Positions 17,824-27,570 of a DNA stretch of 55,607 bases are shown here, one piece after another. Location of the stretch: NCBI GenBank assembly GCA_029939575.1, contig JAOZSR010000013.1, forward strand, positions 1 to 55,607. The letters run 5' to 3'. The position numbers and the translations under genes were made by a program. Within the stretch, counting starts at the first letter, position 1. Each line of letters opens with the position of its first letter. Source of the DNA: Fidelibacterota bacterium (lineage in GTDB: Bacteria; Fidelibacterota; UBA2242; JAOZSR01). Below the pieces are notes generated by a model. That model worked only from the letters and a program-made list of their open reading frames with translations. It ran no database searches and was not told the DNA's origin.

Positions 17824-18513
17824 ATGATTAGAACTAATGATCTAGTTAAAGTTTTTAGAACAGAAGAAGTTGAAACAACTGCATTGAATAAGGTAAACAT
17901 TCACATAAAAAAAGGTGAATTTGTTTCAATTATGGGGCCATCTGGATGTGGAAAATCAACGCTGCTAAATTTATTGGGTTTACTTGATAATCCTACCAGC
18001 GGTGAATTCTATTTTCTTGATCAGGAAATTTCAAAATATTCTGAAAGACAGAGAGCGAATTTAAGGAAAGAAAATATTGGTTTTGTATTTCAGAGCTTTA
18101 ACTTGATTGATGAACTGACTGTTTTTGAAAATGTTGAATTACCTCTTTTGTATTTAGGTGTTCCAACAAAAGAAAGAAAAGAAAAAGTAAATGCAAAATT
18201 GGAACAGATGAATATTCTTCATCGCTCCAGCCACTTTCCCCAACAACTTTCCGGTGGTCAGCAACAAAGAGTAGCTGTAGCCAGAGCGGTAGTAGCTGAT
18301 CCAAAAATTATTTTGGCTGATGAGCCGACAGGAAACCTGGATTCAGCACATGGTGATGAAGTAATGAAGATGTTAGTTGATCTGAATACAGCTGGAACAA
18401 CAATTATTATGGTAACTCATTCTCCTGCCTATGCTGAATATGGAAAACGGGTCATCCATTTGTTCGATGGTCAAATTGTAACTGAAAGTAATGGAACGGA
18501 GTTTCATACATAA
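17824..18513 (+). CDS. ABC transporter ATP-binding protein, MacB/LolD type
   Basis: The 229-residue ATPase has Walker A GPSGCGKST (38-46), a Q-loop around FQSFN, the signature LSGGQ (143-147), Walker B ILADEPT (164-170) and the switch histidine in VTHSP. The length and motifs fit the stand-alone ATPases that drive MacB, LolCDE or FtsX-type permeases without moving substrate across the membrane like a channel. AGGAG precedes ATG 17824. It sits between the adaptor and the permease, so the three form one transport system. It may also serve the orphan permease at 24685. Confidence 0.95.
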   Translation: MIRTNDLVKVFRTEEVETTALNKVNIHIKKGEFVSIMGPSGCGKSTLLNLLGLLDNPTSGEFYFLDQEISKYSERQRANLRKENIGFVFQSFNLIDELTVFENVELPLLYLGVPTKERKEKVNAKLEQMNILHRSSHFPQQLSGGQQQRVAVARAVVADPKIILADEPTGNLDSAHGDEVMKMLVDLNTAGTTIIMVTHSPAYAEYGKRVIHLFDGQIVTESNGTEFHT

Positions 18514-18551
18514 AAATTGGAACATATTAATATATTATTCATGAATTTCAG

Positions 18552-18673
18552 CCATCAGGACACTAAGGTACGAAAAATATTGATTAATAAATTAAAAGTC
18601 AAATTTCAAACCTATGATTATATTTATTATTAATATAAAATTTTCATAGGTTTGTGTCTTTGTAACTTAGTAG
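18552..18673. repeat. Degenerate inverted-repeat element in the ATPase-permease gap
   Basis: The outer arms are a left sequence near 18553-18575 (CATCAGGACACTAAGG) and a right sequence whose complement reads TACTAAGTTACAAAGACAC. They look like diverged copies of one palindromic repeat unit. Inside is a perfect 11-bp inverted repeat CAAACCTATGA/TCATAGGTTTG at 18607-18617 and 18644-18654. The gap 18514-18839 has no gene otherwise. A family relationship to a dispersed repeat is an inference from memory of similar sequences. Confidence 0.4.
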
Positions 18674-18839
18674 ATTTAAATTTTTAGAGCAACAAATATA
18701 AAGATGGATTACATATATTATACCCTATTTGCTATTTGTCTAACTGAAAACAAGAGTTATTACACAATAATTTTTTCAAAATAAGCACTGCCAGATTATT
18801 TGTCTCAAACTATTTAAGTTGTATGCTCAAGGAGGATTT

Positions 18840-21263
18840 ATGTTTAAGAATTACTTCAAAATCGCAATTAGAAATCTAACAAAACATATTGGTTACACAT
18901 CTATTAATGTCATTGGATTATCAATTGGGATTATCTGTACAATTTTGATTTCCATGTTTGTGATGAATGAGATTTCTTATGATAAATACAATGTTAAGCA
19001 TAAAAGAATTTATCGTCTGGAATCAAATTTTATATTAGGTGGTAAAGATGATAATTTTGCATTAGTATCTGTACCTCTTGCTCCAACATTAACTGCTGAT
19101 TATGCAGAAATTGAAAGTTCTTGCCGATTTATTGATGCTGGGGAAAGATATTTTAAATTCGATGATAAGAAATTTTATGAGGATAATTTTTATATCACTG
19201 ATTCTACTGTTTTTCAAATATTTTCTCATGAATTATTATCAGGTGATCCTGCAAAATGTTTGGTAGAACCAAACTCAATTGTTCTGGCTAAAACTGTTGC
19301 AGAAAAATATTTTGGGGAAGAACATGCAATTGGCAAAACACTTGAAGATGCTGAAGGAACTATACTGAAGGTGACAGGTGTATTTGCTGACTTACCAAAA
19401 AATTCTCATTTAAAATTTGACGGATTAATTTCTGCTACAACATTAGCTGAGCGTGTTGGAAGAGACCGGTTTAATGATAATAGTTCCGGAAGTTTCTGGA
19501 ATATCAATAATTATAGTTATGTCTTATTAAAAGAAAATACAAATATAAACAGTATTCTTGATAAATCTCCGGAATTCTATGAAAAATATATGGCAGAGAT
19601 TGGTAAACAGCTTAATGGAAATTTTACTTTACGGGCAAGAGCATTAAAAGATACACATTTTGCAAAAGGTCTGCAATGGGATCAACCTACTGGAAATATA
19701 TCCTATGTTTATATCTTTACAGTTGTTGCGCTTTTTATGATTTTAGTTGCATGCATAAATTATATGAATATGGCTACAGCAAGATCAGCCAACAGATCCA
19801 AGGAGGTTGGAATCAGAAAAGTAATGGGTGCTTTTCGAACTAATCTGATTTCCCAATTTTTAATCGAGTCTATATTGCTTGCGATTATTTCTTTAATAGT
19901 TGGATTAATCGGAGCAAAAGTATTATTGCCATATTTTAATAATTTAGCAGGGAAAGAATTAAGTTTTGGATTAATTGCTCAGCCATCCTTTGTATTTTTA
20001 CTAATTGGAATTGCAATCTTTGTTGGCATAATTTCGGGTAGTTATCCTGCTTTTTATTTATCTGCATTTCCTCCTGCAAGAGTAATGCAATCTGAATCCG
20101 GTAAATCAGGTAAAAGTGGTATACTCAGAAAATTACTCGTAATACTACAGTTTACAATTTCTACTGTTATGATAATTGGGACTCTGGTAGTTTCAAAGCA
20201 ACTCAACTATTTTCAAGATAAAGACCTGGGTTTTGAAAAAGAGAATATAATGGTAAGTACATGTCAGGATACAACTTTTCTAAATGATATTGCGACATTT
20301 AAAAAAGAACTTACCCAAAATCCAAATGTTTTGGGTGCATGTTTGACAAATACAGAACTTGGACAGGCCACAGGGAAAGTTGTTTTCAGGGTTGAAGATG
20401 AGAATGGAGAACTTGCGGAAAAGGCACTTAATTTTATATTCTCTGATTATGAATTCATTGATGTCATGAAATTCGAATTGATTGAAGGAAGAAATTATTC
20501 CAAAGATATGGGTACAGATGAATCAGAAGCTTTTATTGTTAATGAAGCGGCAGTAAAACAGTTTGGCTGGGAAGAAAATCCAATTGGGAAAAGAATACAG
20601 TTTGGAATTAATCTGGATGGAACTGCGACCAGAGATGGCAGAGTTATTGGAGTGTTAAAAGATTTTAATTATGGCTCACTCCATAATCCTGTGGATCCTA
20701 TTGCAATATTGGTAACATCCAGAAGACTTAACACATTAAATATCAAAATTAGTGATCAGAATATTAATGATACTAAAGAATATATTCGCAATAAATGGAA
20801 TGAGTTTAATACAGTTTATCCCCTTGAATATACATTTCTTGAAGATAATCTTGCAGAATATTATGTTGCAGAACAAAAACTTGCAACAATCTTTCAAATT
20901 TTTTCTTTACTTACAATATTCATCTCATGTCTTGGTTTATATGGTCTATCCTCTTTTGTTACAGAACAAAGGCGTAAAGAAATTGGTGTTCGGAAGGTTT
21001 TAGGTGCTACTGTACCAAATATTGTTTTTACTCTTTCAATAAGTTTTATCAAACTTGTGTTAGTATCTATTATTGTTGCAATTCCTATAGCAGGATATGC
21101 GATGGATAAATGGTTACAAAGTTTTGTCAATAGAACTGATATTGGAATTATGCCTTTTATTTTGGCAGGGATTATAGCGTTACTAATTGCATTGGTTACA
21201 GTTAGCTATCAGGCTATTAGGGCTTCACTCGCAAATCCTATTGAAACTTTAAAATATGAATAA
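18840..21263 (+). CDS. FtsX/MacB-like ABC transporter permease
   Basis: The 807-residue membrane protein has the duplicated layout of large FCB permeases. There is an N-terminal helix, a MacB-like periplasmic domain (about 50-250), an FtsX core with three helices (about 285-410), a second periplasmic domain (about 455-650) and a second three-helix FtsX core. FtsX-type loops KEVGIRKVMGA and KEIGVRKVLGA occur once in each half. ATG 18840 is preceded by AGGAGGA at ideal spacing; an in-frame TTG 21 bases earlier overlaps that site and is rejected. With the adaptor and ATPase upstream it forms a tripartite exporter or lipoprotein/peptide transporter of unknown substrate. Confidence 0.93.
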   Translation: MFKNYFKIAIRNLTKHIGYTSINVIGLSIGIICTILISMFVMNEISYDKYNVKHKRIYRLESNFILGGKDDNFALVSVPLAPTLTADYAEIESSCRFIDAGERYFKFDDKKFYEDNFYITDSTVFQIFSHELLSGDPAKCLVEPNSIVLAKTVAEKYFGEEHAIGKTLEDAEGTILKVTGVFADLPKNSHLKFDGLISATTLAERVGRDRFNDNSSGSFWNINNYSYVLLKENTNINSILDKSPEFYEKYMAEIGKQLNGNFTLRARALKDTHFAKGLQWDQPTGNISYVYIFTVVALFMILVACINYMNMATARSANRSKEVGIRKVMGAFRTNLISQFLIESILLAIISLIVGLIGAKVLLPYFNNLAGKELSFGLIAQPSFVFLLIGIAIFVGIISGSYPAFYLSAFPPARVMQSESGKSGKSGILRKLLVILQFTISTVMIIGTLVVSKQLNYFQDKDLGFEKENIMVSTCQDTTFLNDIATFKKELTQNPNVLGACLTNTELGQATGKVVFRVEDENGELAEKALNFIFSDYEFIDVMKFELIEGRNYSKDMGTDESEAFIVNEAAVKQFGWEENPIGKRIQFGINLDGTATRDGRVIGVLKDFNYGSLHNPVDPIAILVTSRRLNTLNIKISDQNINDTKEYIRNKWNEFNTVYPLEYTFLEDNLAEYYVAEQKLATIFQIFSLLTIFISCLGLYGLSSFVTEQRRKEIGVRKVLGATVPNIVFTLSISFIKLVLVSIIVAIPIAGYAMDKWLQSFVNRTDIGIMPFILAGIIALLIALVTVSYQAIRASLANPIETLKYE

Positions 21264-21332
21264 GTAGATTATTCCAAAATATTCTTTTTGTCTTTTGAAA
21301 ATACTGGCAAAAAGTTATTTATATGTTCTGAA

Positions 21333-23360
21333 TTACAACAATTCAATTAATTTTTTAATACCGGACACTATCATAATTTCGGTTTGACCGTAAGGCTCTT
21401 TGGCTTTTTCAAGAATCTCAAGACTACTTTTCTTCCATTCCTTGTCCACTTTTTTATCCTGTTCGATAATATCAATTGCTTCAAGGCCAATTCCGGATAT
21501 TAATGACAGGTTTTCTGATAATGGTTCAATTTCTCTTAGAATTGGAGAATTTTTGATAGTTATCAGTAATTTTTTGTGATTATTTTGCCAGAGATTTAAC
21601 CAATATTTTATTTCTTCTGTATTTGGTTGTTTGTGATCAATAAAATCATCAATCATATTCCTGAAATTACGGGCAACTTTTTGATCGGGCCTGGCTGCAT
21701 CAACGACCCGGGTATAGGGTGAAAAGGATCTGTATTTCCTGTTAAAAAGTCTGTTTCTTCGATAAAATTTCACAGGTTCAATCACATCAACCAGTGTTTT
21801 CAAAGCAAATATATCCTCATTATTTGTTAACCGTCGTAACATCATCTCATAGTTTTTTATGTGAGTAAGTCCAAGTTCTTCTAATCTGAAACTTGTGATT
21901 TCCAGACGCCTGTACATATCATCAACATTGCGGATATTTTGAGGAGACCAAAATCTTTCTGCAATCGCGGCTGTTCGTGGCCATATTCTGGAATCAATAG
22001 TTTCACTTGTTACGAATTCTCCCCACATTGTGGCTTCCCCACCAATTATTAGTTTTTTTTCTATATCTGATAAGGGTGAATCGGCAGGAATTGGATCATT
22101 CAGATAATGGCGGACAGTAGGATGGATTAAATCAATATAATAACCTTTTGAAAGCATTACCTGAAAGCCTGACCGGGCGGCTTTTACTAATGTTTCTTTT
22201 CCATACCAGGCTTGAATAACAATATTTTTAGGCATATTCTCATGCATGATTTCTTCCCAGCCAACCATTTTTCGATTATATTTGGTTAATATTTTTAAAA
22301 TTCGCTGATTGAAATAAGCCTGAAGGGCATGATTATTAGAAATATTTTTTTGTTGCATGAATTTTTGTATTTCCGGATTATTATTCCAATCATCACCATT
22401 ATTTTCATCACCGCCAATATGAAAATATTCATCGGTAAAAAGACCGGTCATTTCTTGAAGAAATTTATCCAAAAATTCATAGGTTGATTCTTTTGCCGGA
22501 TTAAGTGTCGGGTTAAAAATACCCCACTTTCGTTCAACACTTTTAGGAACTGCCCCACTTCCAAGTTCGGGATAGGCAAATATCCAGGATGTTGCATGAG
22601 CAGGGATATCAAATTCCGGAACAACTCTGATTCCAAGATTCGCAGCATATTGGATAATATCTTTAATTTGATCATGGGTATAATATAATCCATCTGAACT
22701 AACTTCGTGAAGTTTTGGAAAGTTTTTACACTCAACCCGAAATCCTTGATCGTCAACGAGATGAAAATGAAAAACGTTTAATTTCACTGCAGCCATTCCA
22801 TCTAAATTTCGTTTTATAACCTCAACTGGTTTGAAATTTCGGCTGACATCAATCATTAATCCACGCCAGGCAAATCGGGGCGAATCAGTGATTTCTAAAG
22901 TTGGGAAAAAATATCCCTGGTCATCAATATCCAAAAGTTGGAGTAGGGTTTCCAGCCCCCGGATTGCACCAATATCAGTTTTTGCCGATAAAAATATTTT
23001 GCTTTGATTGATTTTCAAAGAATATGATTCGTCAATATATAATTTTACTTTTGCGGCTTCATCAGATTTGATAAGCATTGAGGGATTTTCCAATTCATCA
23101 AGACTGGTTATAAAATCCTGGGGAAAAAATATTCCTGTTCTTCCAGATAATCGTCGGAGAGTTTTTGTGGAATATTCAAAAAGTTTTTTATTGCATTCAC
23201 CTGTGACAGCAATTGTAAATTTATCATTCAGTCTAAATTTTTCATTGTTCAATGAAATTTTAGCCGGAACCGGCATCAGGTTCAACGTTGTTTTTTGCTC
23301 AGCAAAGCTTTGAGATAAAAATATCATGATTAAACATAAAATTATTTTGTATTTTTGCAT
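21333..23360 (-). CDS. Secreted beta-N-acetylhexosaminidase (GH20)
   Basis: The 675-residue product has a signal peptide ending near SFA (20), an N-terminal GH20b-like domain (about 25-155), and a GH20 TIM barrel (about 160-500). Conserved GH20 elements are NVFHFHLVDDQGF, VVPEFDIPAHA, and the catalytic pair D318-E319 in HIGGDEN, where Asp orients the substrate acetamido group and Glu is the acid. The product should release terminal GlcNAc or GalNAc from glycans or chitooligosaccharides in the periplasm or outside the cell. The C-terminal 150 residues are helical. AGGAG lies nine bases before the ATG. It interrupts a run of plus-strand genes and is not associated with other carbohydrate genes. 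Confidence 0.94.
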   Translation of the reverse strand: MQKYKIILCLIMIFLSQSFAEQKTTLNLMPVPAKISLNNEKFRLNDKFTIAVTGECNKKLFEYSTKTLRRLSGRTGIFFPQDFITSLDELENPSMLIKSDEAAKVKLYIDESYSLKINQSKIFLSAKTDIGAIRGLETLLQLLDIDDQGYFFPTLEITDSPRFAWRGLMIDVSRNFKPVEVIKRNLDGMAAVKLNVFHFHLVDDQGFRVECKNFPKLHEVSSDGLYYTHDQIKDIIQYAANLGIRVVPEFDIPAHATSWIFAYPELGSGAVPKSVERKWGIFNPTLNPAKESTYEFLDKFLQEMTGLFTDEYFHIGGDENNGDDWNNNPEIQKFMQQKNISNNHALQAYFNQRILKILTKYNRKMVGWEEIMHENMPKNIVIQAWYGKETLVKAARSGFQVMLSKGYYIDLIHPTVRHYLNDPIPADSPLSDIEKKLIIGGEATMWGEFVTSETIDSRIWPRTAAIAERFWSPQNIRNVDDMYRRLEITSFRLEELGLTHIKNYEMMLRRLTNNEDIFALKTLVDVIEPVKFYRRNRLFNRKYRSFSPYTRVVDAARPDQKVARNFRNMIDDFIDHKQPNTEEIKYWLNLWQNNHKKLLITIKNSPILREIEPLSENLSLISGIGLEAIDIIEQDKKVDKEWKKSSLEILEKAKEPYGQTEIMIVSGIKKLIELL

Positions 23361-23573
23361 TTGTCAAATTCTCCTGTAAGTTATAAAAAATTATAAATGC
23401 TAAAAAGATTTTCTATTGGAATTTATGAATTAAAATCTAATTTAAACAAAATTATTTTAATCTTGCACGATCATTGTTATTAGAATAAGTTTCAATGTAC
23501 ACAATCTTGCTTACCTTGTGAAAAGTGGAAGATTTTAACAAATATTAATTCAATCAAAAAACAGGAGAAATAG

Positions 23574-24095
23574 ATGGGAATGATAGAAATTGATCCAATG
23601 GAATTGAAAGTTCAAGCAGCTGATATTTGGCTAAACAAATGGTTTGTTCTAACGGCAGGTACAATTGAAAAATGTAACTGCATGACAGTTGGATGGGGAA
23701 GTTTTGGTGTAATGTGGGGTAAACCGTTCACTCAGGTTGTTGTACGTCCTGGGAGATATACTTATGAATTTATGGAAAAATCAGATTCTTTTACGCTTTG
23801 TAGTTTTGAGGATAAATATAAGAAAGATGTAGCTCTGCTAGGTACAAAATCCGGTCGGGATGGTGACAAAATAAGTGAAACTGGATTGACCCTTACCAAA
23901 TCTCGTAAGGTAAACTCTCCTTGCTTTAATGAATCCGATTTAATTATTGAATGTAAGAAGATTTATTGGCAGGATATGGAACCCGAAAATTTTCTGGACA
24001 AATCCATTTTTGAAAAATATCCTCTAAAAGATTTTCACAGAATATATTTTGGGGAAATTTTGTCTGTTCGGGGAGAGAAAGAATTTTATATCTAA
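23574..24095 (+). CDS. Flavin reductase-like FMN-binding protein
   Basis: This protein of 173 residues has a flavin reductase-like split-barrel. Conserved-looking segments are WFVLTAGT, CNCMTVGWGSFGVMWGKP and VVRPGRYTYEFMEKSD, followed by VALLGTKSGRDGDK. Such proteins bind FMN and use NAD(P)H, or serve only as flavin carriers. Several members are annotated as flavoredoxin-like. The substrate is not identifiable. AGGAG is upstream of ATG 23574. It stands alone between the GH20 and deaminase genes. Confidence 0.85.
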   Translation: MGMIEIDPMELKVQAADIWLNKWFVLTAGTIEKCNCMTVGWGSFGVMWGKPFTQVVVRPGRYTYEFMEKSDSFTLCSFEDKYKKDVALLGTKSGRDGDKISETGLTLTKSRKVNSPCFNESDLIIECKKIYWQDMEPENFLDKSIFEKYPLKDFHRIYFGEILSVRGEKEFYI

Positions 24096-24128
24096 AATAA
24101 CACCTATTTTGTCTTAATTTTTTCGGGA

Positions 24129-24527
24129 TTATTTTTGTCTATTCCACCAATCATGATAGGGTAATAATTCTTTAAGTAAAACTGTTTTGTTTTTGTCAAG
24201 AATAATTTCAGTATTGAGATTCTCATGATCGGTTTCAAGCATAAATTGGCGGCAGTTTCCACATGGAGATAAAATAAAACTATTATTGTCCTTATCTTTC
24301 CAGACTGCTACAATTTTTTTTATTTTATACTCGCCCTTTGTGATCATTGAACCAATTGCCATTTGTTCTGCACAAAAAGTGTTTGAACCAATATCAGCAC
24401 AAACACCGAGATAAACTTCATTTTTTTCTGATAATAAAGCGCAGCCAACGTCACCTATTAATCCATTTTTTGTTTTTTTTATTTTGATGATCGAGGTTGC
24501 TTTATGGATTAATTCTGTATTTGTCAT
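24129..24527 (-). CDS. Cytidine deaminase-like protein
   Basis: The product is 132 residues long from ATG 24527 (MTNTELIH). The zinc site is formed by C52 and the catalytic E54 in FCAEQ and by C89 and C92 in PCGNCRQ, as in tetrameric bacterial cytidine deaminases that convert (deoxy)cytidine to uridine. An open frame extends 30 codons further upstream (to 24617), but that region has a hydrophobic, low-complexity composition unlike the family, so the shorter start was chosen. The ribosome-binding site (GTGGGA) is weak. Related deaminases act on other bases (for example blasticidin-S deaminase), so the substrate is not certain. Confidence 0.85.
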   Translation of the reverse strand: MTNTELIHKATSIIKIKKTKNGLIGDVGCALLSEKNEVYLGVCADIGSNTFCAEQMAIGSMITKGEYKIKKIVAVWKDKDNNSFILSPCGNCRQFMLETDHENLNTEIILDKNKTVLLKELLPYHDWWNRQK

Positions 24528-24684
24528 TTTTTTCCCACTTTTAAATTCCATTAAATTTATGAAAAAAAATATATTAAAATAAAATAAATATATTGGTTTG
24601 TTTTTTTTGCAGGACAACTATTTTTTCCTTTATAAAGTCAGACTTAATGAATAATAAAAATAACAATAAAAATTTGGAGGAATT

Positions 24685-27096
24685 GTGTTTAAAAATTATA
24701 TAAAGACAACATTAAGGAATATTTTTCGTCATAAAGGATATTCTTTTTTAAATATTGGCGGCTTGGCTCTTGGGATAATAAGTTTTTTATTTATAATTAT
24801 ATATATATCTGATGAGATGTCCTATGACATACATCATTCCAAGGCTGATCGTTTATACCGTGTTTGCAGATTATATATTGCTAATGGTCAGGAGGAAGAT
24901 GCTGCGACATTGTCTTTTCCTGCCGGACCGGCTTTGCAAAATTCATATCCCGATAAAATTGAAAAAATGTGTCGGTTTTTTAATTTCCAGGTTCCTAAGA
25001 TGATGTTTGAATATGAGGAAAATGATAAAAAATTCTATGAAACCAAGGTATTTCTGGCTGATTCTACTGTTTTAGATATGTTTGATTTTGAATTTGTACG
25101 AGGAAATAAAGAAACGGCTCTGAATCGTCCTTTTGTCATGATTATTACTGAAAGTATCGCAAAAAAATATTTTGGTGATGAAGATCCAATGGGGAAGAGT
25201 TTTCGCGTAGAAGAACAAGGACAGTTTGAAGTGTCTGCTGTAATCAAAGATTTGCCTAAACAAACTCATCTGGAGTTTGACTTCCTCGGTTCTATGTCTT
25301 CAGTAAGACAGATATTTGGCGGACGTTTTCCCCAAACCTGGATATGGAATCCCTGCTGGACTTATGTACTTCTCAAGGAAAATGTAGATCAAAGACAGTT
25401 AGATGAATTATTGCCGGAATTTCATGCAACCCATTATTTTGATTTTCCTGATCAGGATATTACACTTTATACTCAGAAATTGACTGATATTCATTTGAAA
25501 TCTCATTTACTCTATGAAATCAGGCAAAATAGTAATATAGCCTATATTTATTTATTGGCTGGAATTGCGATTTTTATTTTAGTAATCGCTTCGATTAATT
25601 TTATGAACCTGGCAACTGCAAGTTCAGCTGGCAGAGCAAAAGAAATTGGCATCAAAAAAGTTCTGGGTGCCGATAGAAAAATGTTGATTGTCCAATTTCT
25701 CGGTGAATCAATATTTACAACATTTATTGCATTATTATTTTCAATTCTTATAATGATTCTTCTGATGACCCCGTTTAATAATTTTACTCAAAAAAGCTTT
25801 TCTCCTGCCATATTTCTTAATTCGGGAATGTTGTTGGTTATGCTGGCACTAACTCTTGGTATTGGAATTCTTGCAGGTTTGTATCCGGCGTTTTTCCTCT
25901 CTGCTTTTCAACCTATTAAAGTTTTAAAAGGCACATTATCCAGTGGTAGCAAGGGAGGAACAGCCAGAAAAGTTTTGGTAATTGCTCAATTTACAATTTC
26001 TGTTGTTTTGATCATTGGTACTCTGATAATTTTTAACCAATTAAGTTATATGAAAAAGGCTGATCTGGGCTTTACAAAGGACAATATAATTGCCCTTCCA
26101 TGCTGGAATACCCAGATTATACCACAGAATGAAGCATTTATTAATGAATTATTGCAGCATCCGTCGATAACCCATGCTTGTGGAATGGAAGATTTGGTTG
26201 GAGTTGATCACAATACTCATCAATTTTTTCTGGAAGGCAAAGATCCTGATAAACCACTTTATTACCCCGCCTATATGGTACGATATGATTTTGTAGAAAC
26301 TTTTGATATTGAAATAATTACAGGCAGAGCGTTTTCGAGAGAATTTCCTTCTGACACCATTAATGCAATTATGATTAATGAGGCAATGGCTGAACATATG
26401 GGCTGGACAAATGAAGAAGCATTGGGGAAAAGAATAAGAAAAGATGGAGATGAAAGAGTTATTGGAGTATTTAAGAATTTTCATGCCCATTCTTTGCACA
26501 CTAAATCTTCAACATTTTTATTGGATATGCTTCGTCCCCGAACAGGTGCTTTTGGATTTTTGCGTTATGTCGCTATTCGTCTTAATACTGATGATTATCA
26601 ATCAGTTTTACCATTTATTGAGGAAAAATGGAAAGAATTTGCCCCAACTCGTCCTTTTGAATATAAGTTTCTGGATGAAGAGTTGGACAAATTATATAAT
26701 AATGAACAAAAATTGGGACAGTTAAGTATTGTTTTAACATTACTGGGAGTTATCATAGCCTGTCTGGGATTATTTGGGTTGACTTCATTCCTTGCTGTTC
26801 AACGTACAAAGGAAGTAGGTATTAGAAAAGTTCTGGGAGCGTCTGTTGGTAATATTTTTTATTTAATCTCTAAAGAATTTATAATATTAGTGTTAGTATC
26901 AAATATAATTGCATTTCCAATTGCATATTTTATGATGAAAAACTGGTTGCAGGATTTTGCATATCGCACATCTATTGGATTTGGCGCTTTTATTATTTCT
27001 GCCCTTTTATCAGTTATTGTTGCATTGGCAACAGTAAGCTATCAATCTACTAAATCGGCCTTAACTGATCCGGCAGATGCATTGAAATATGAATAA
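24685..27096 (+). CDS. FtsX/MacB-like ABC transporter permease (orphan paralogue)
   Basis: The 803-residue membrane protein is a paralogue of the permease at 18840, with the same N-terminus (FKNYIKTTLRNIFRHKGYS), two periplasmic domains and two FtsX cores. The loops KEIGIKKVLGA and KEVGIRKVLGA mark the cores. There is no adaptor or ATPase gene next to it, so it probably uses the ATPase at 17824 or a distant one. The start is GTG 24685 with GGAGG four bases upstream. A small hypothetical gene follows 189 bases later. Confidence 0.92.
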   Translation: MFKNYIKTTLRNIFRHKGYSFLNIGGLALGIISFLFIIIYISDEMSYDIHHSKADRLYRVCRLYIANGQEEDAATLSFPAGPALQNSYPDKIEKMCRFFNFQVPKMMFEYEENDKKFYETKVFLADSTVLDMFDFEFVRGNKETALNRPFVMIITESIAKKYFGDEDPMGKSFRVEEQGQFEVSAVIKDLPKQTHLEFDFLGSMSSVRQIFGGRFPQTWIWNPCWTYVLLKENVDQRQLDELLPEFHATHYFDFPDQDITLYTQKLTDIHLKSHLLYEIRQNSNIAYIYLLAGIAIFILVIASINFMNLATASSAGRAKEIGIKKVLGADRKMLIVQFLGESIFTTFIALLFSILIMILLMTPFNNFTQKSFSPAIFLNSGMLLVMLALTLGIGILAGLYPAFFLSAFQPIKVLKGTLSSGSKGGTARKVLVIAQFTISVVLIIGTLIIFNQLSYMKKADLGFTKDNIIALPCWNTQIIPQNEAFINELLQHPSITHACGMEDLVGVDHNTHQFFLEGKDPDKPLYYPAYMVRYDFVETFDIEIITGRAFSREFPSDTINAIMINEAMAEHMGWTNEEALGKRIRKDGDERVIGVFKNFHAHSLHTKSSTFLLDMLRPRTGAFGFLRYVAIRLNTDDYQSVLPFIEEKWKEFAPTRPFEYKFLDEELDKLYNNEQKLGQLSIVLTLLGVIIACLGLFGLTSFLAVQRTKEVGIRKVLGASVGNIFYLISKEFIILVLVSNIIAFPIAYFMMKNWLQDFAYRTSIGFGAFIISALLSVIVALATVSYQSTKSALTDPADALKYE

Positions 27097-27285
27097 AATC
27101 CGATCTTTAAATCAAAAGTTGAAAATTGAAACAGAACTTTTTGAGTCTTTAAAAAATAATAGATCATTGCATATTCAATTTTATTCATCATATGTATATG
27201 AAAAAATGAAAATAATAAGTGTATGAATTAATATAAAACATTGTTTGAAAATAAGAACAGTTAATTTAATAAAATAGGAGATCTT

Positions 27286-27546
27286 ATGAGAGAAGTTGTA
27301 CTTTCAATTCCTGATGTTGAAAAAGAACAAAATATTGAAATTGAAGTAAAGATTAACGGTAAAAAGGAAAAATTAAATTATAAAGTAGAGATTTTGAATT
27401 GGAGGAAAGAAAATTCTGATCCTAATACCAAAGTTGATACTCTTAAACATTATATTAATGAACATGATAAAGATTGGAAACTTGTCCAGATTGGTATCCC
27501 TGATAATGGAACAATTCCGATTATGTTCAAAAAGAATGAAAAGTAA
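27286..27546 (+). CDS. Small hypothetical protein (86 residues)
   Basis: I do not recognise the family. The product is 86 residues, charged, without a signal or membrane segment, and opens with alternating hydrophobic residues (VVLSIPDVEKEQNIEIEV) suggestive of beta strands. AGGAG precedes the ATG at normal spacing, and the reading frame is well balanced, so translation is likely. It lies after the orphan permease and is convergent with the gene at 27571. Confidence 0.6.
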   Translation: MREVVLSIPDVEKEQNIEIEVKINGKKEKLNYKVEILNWRKENSDPNTKVDTLKHYINEHDKDWKLVQIGIPDNGTIPIMFKKNEK

Positions 27547-27570
27547 TTTGATTTTTTTGGTGAGAATTTT

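Noticed and set aside
24528-24617. 30-residue extension of the cytidine deaminase-like protein
   Set aside because: The hydrophobic low-complexity stretch has no counterpart in the family and no ribosome-binding site.
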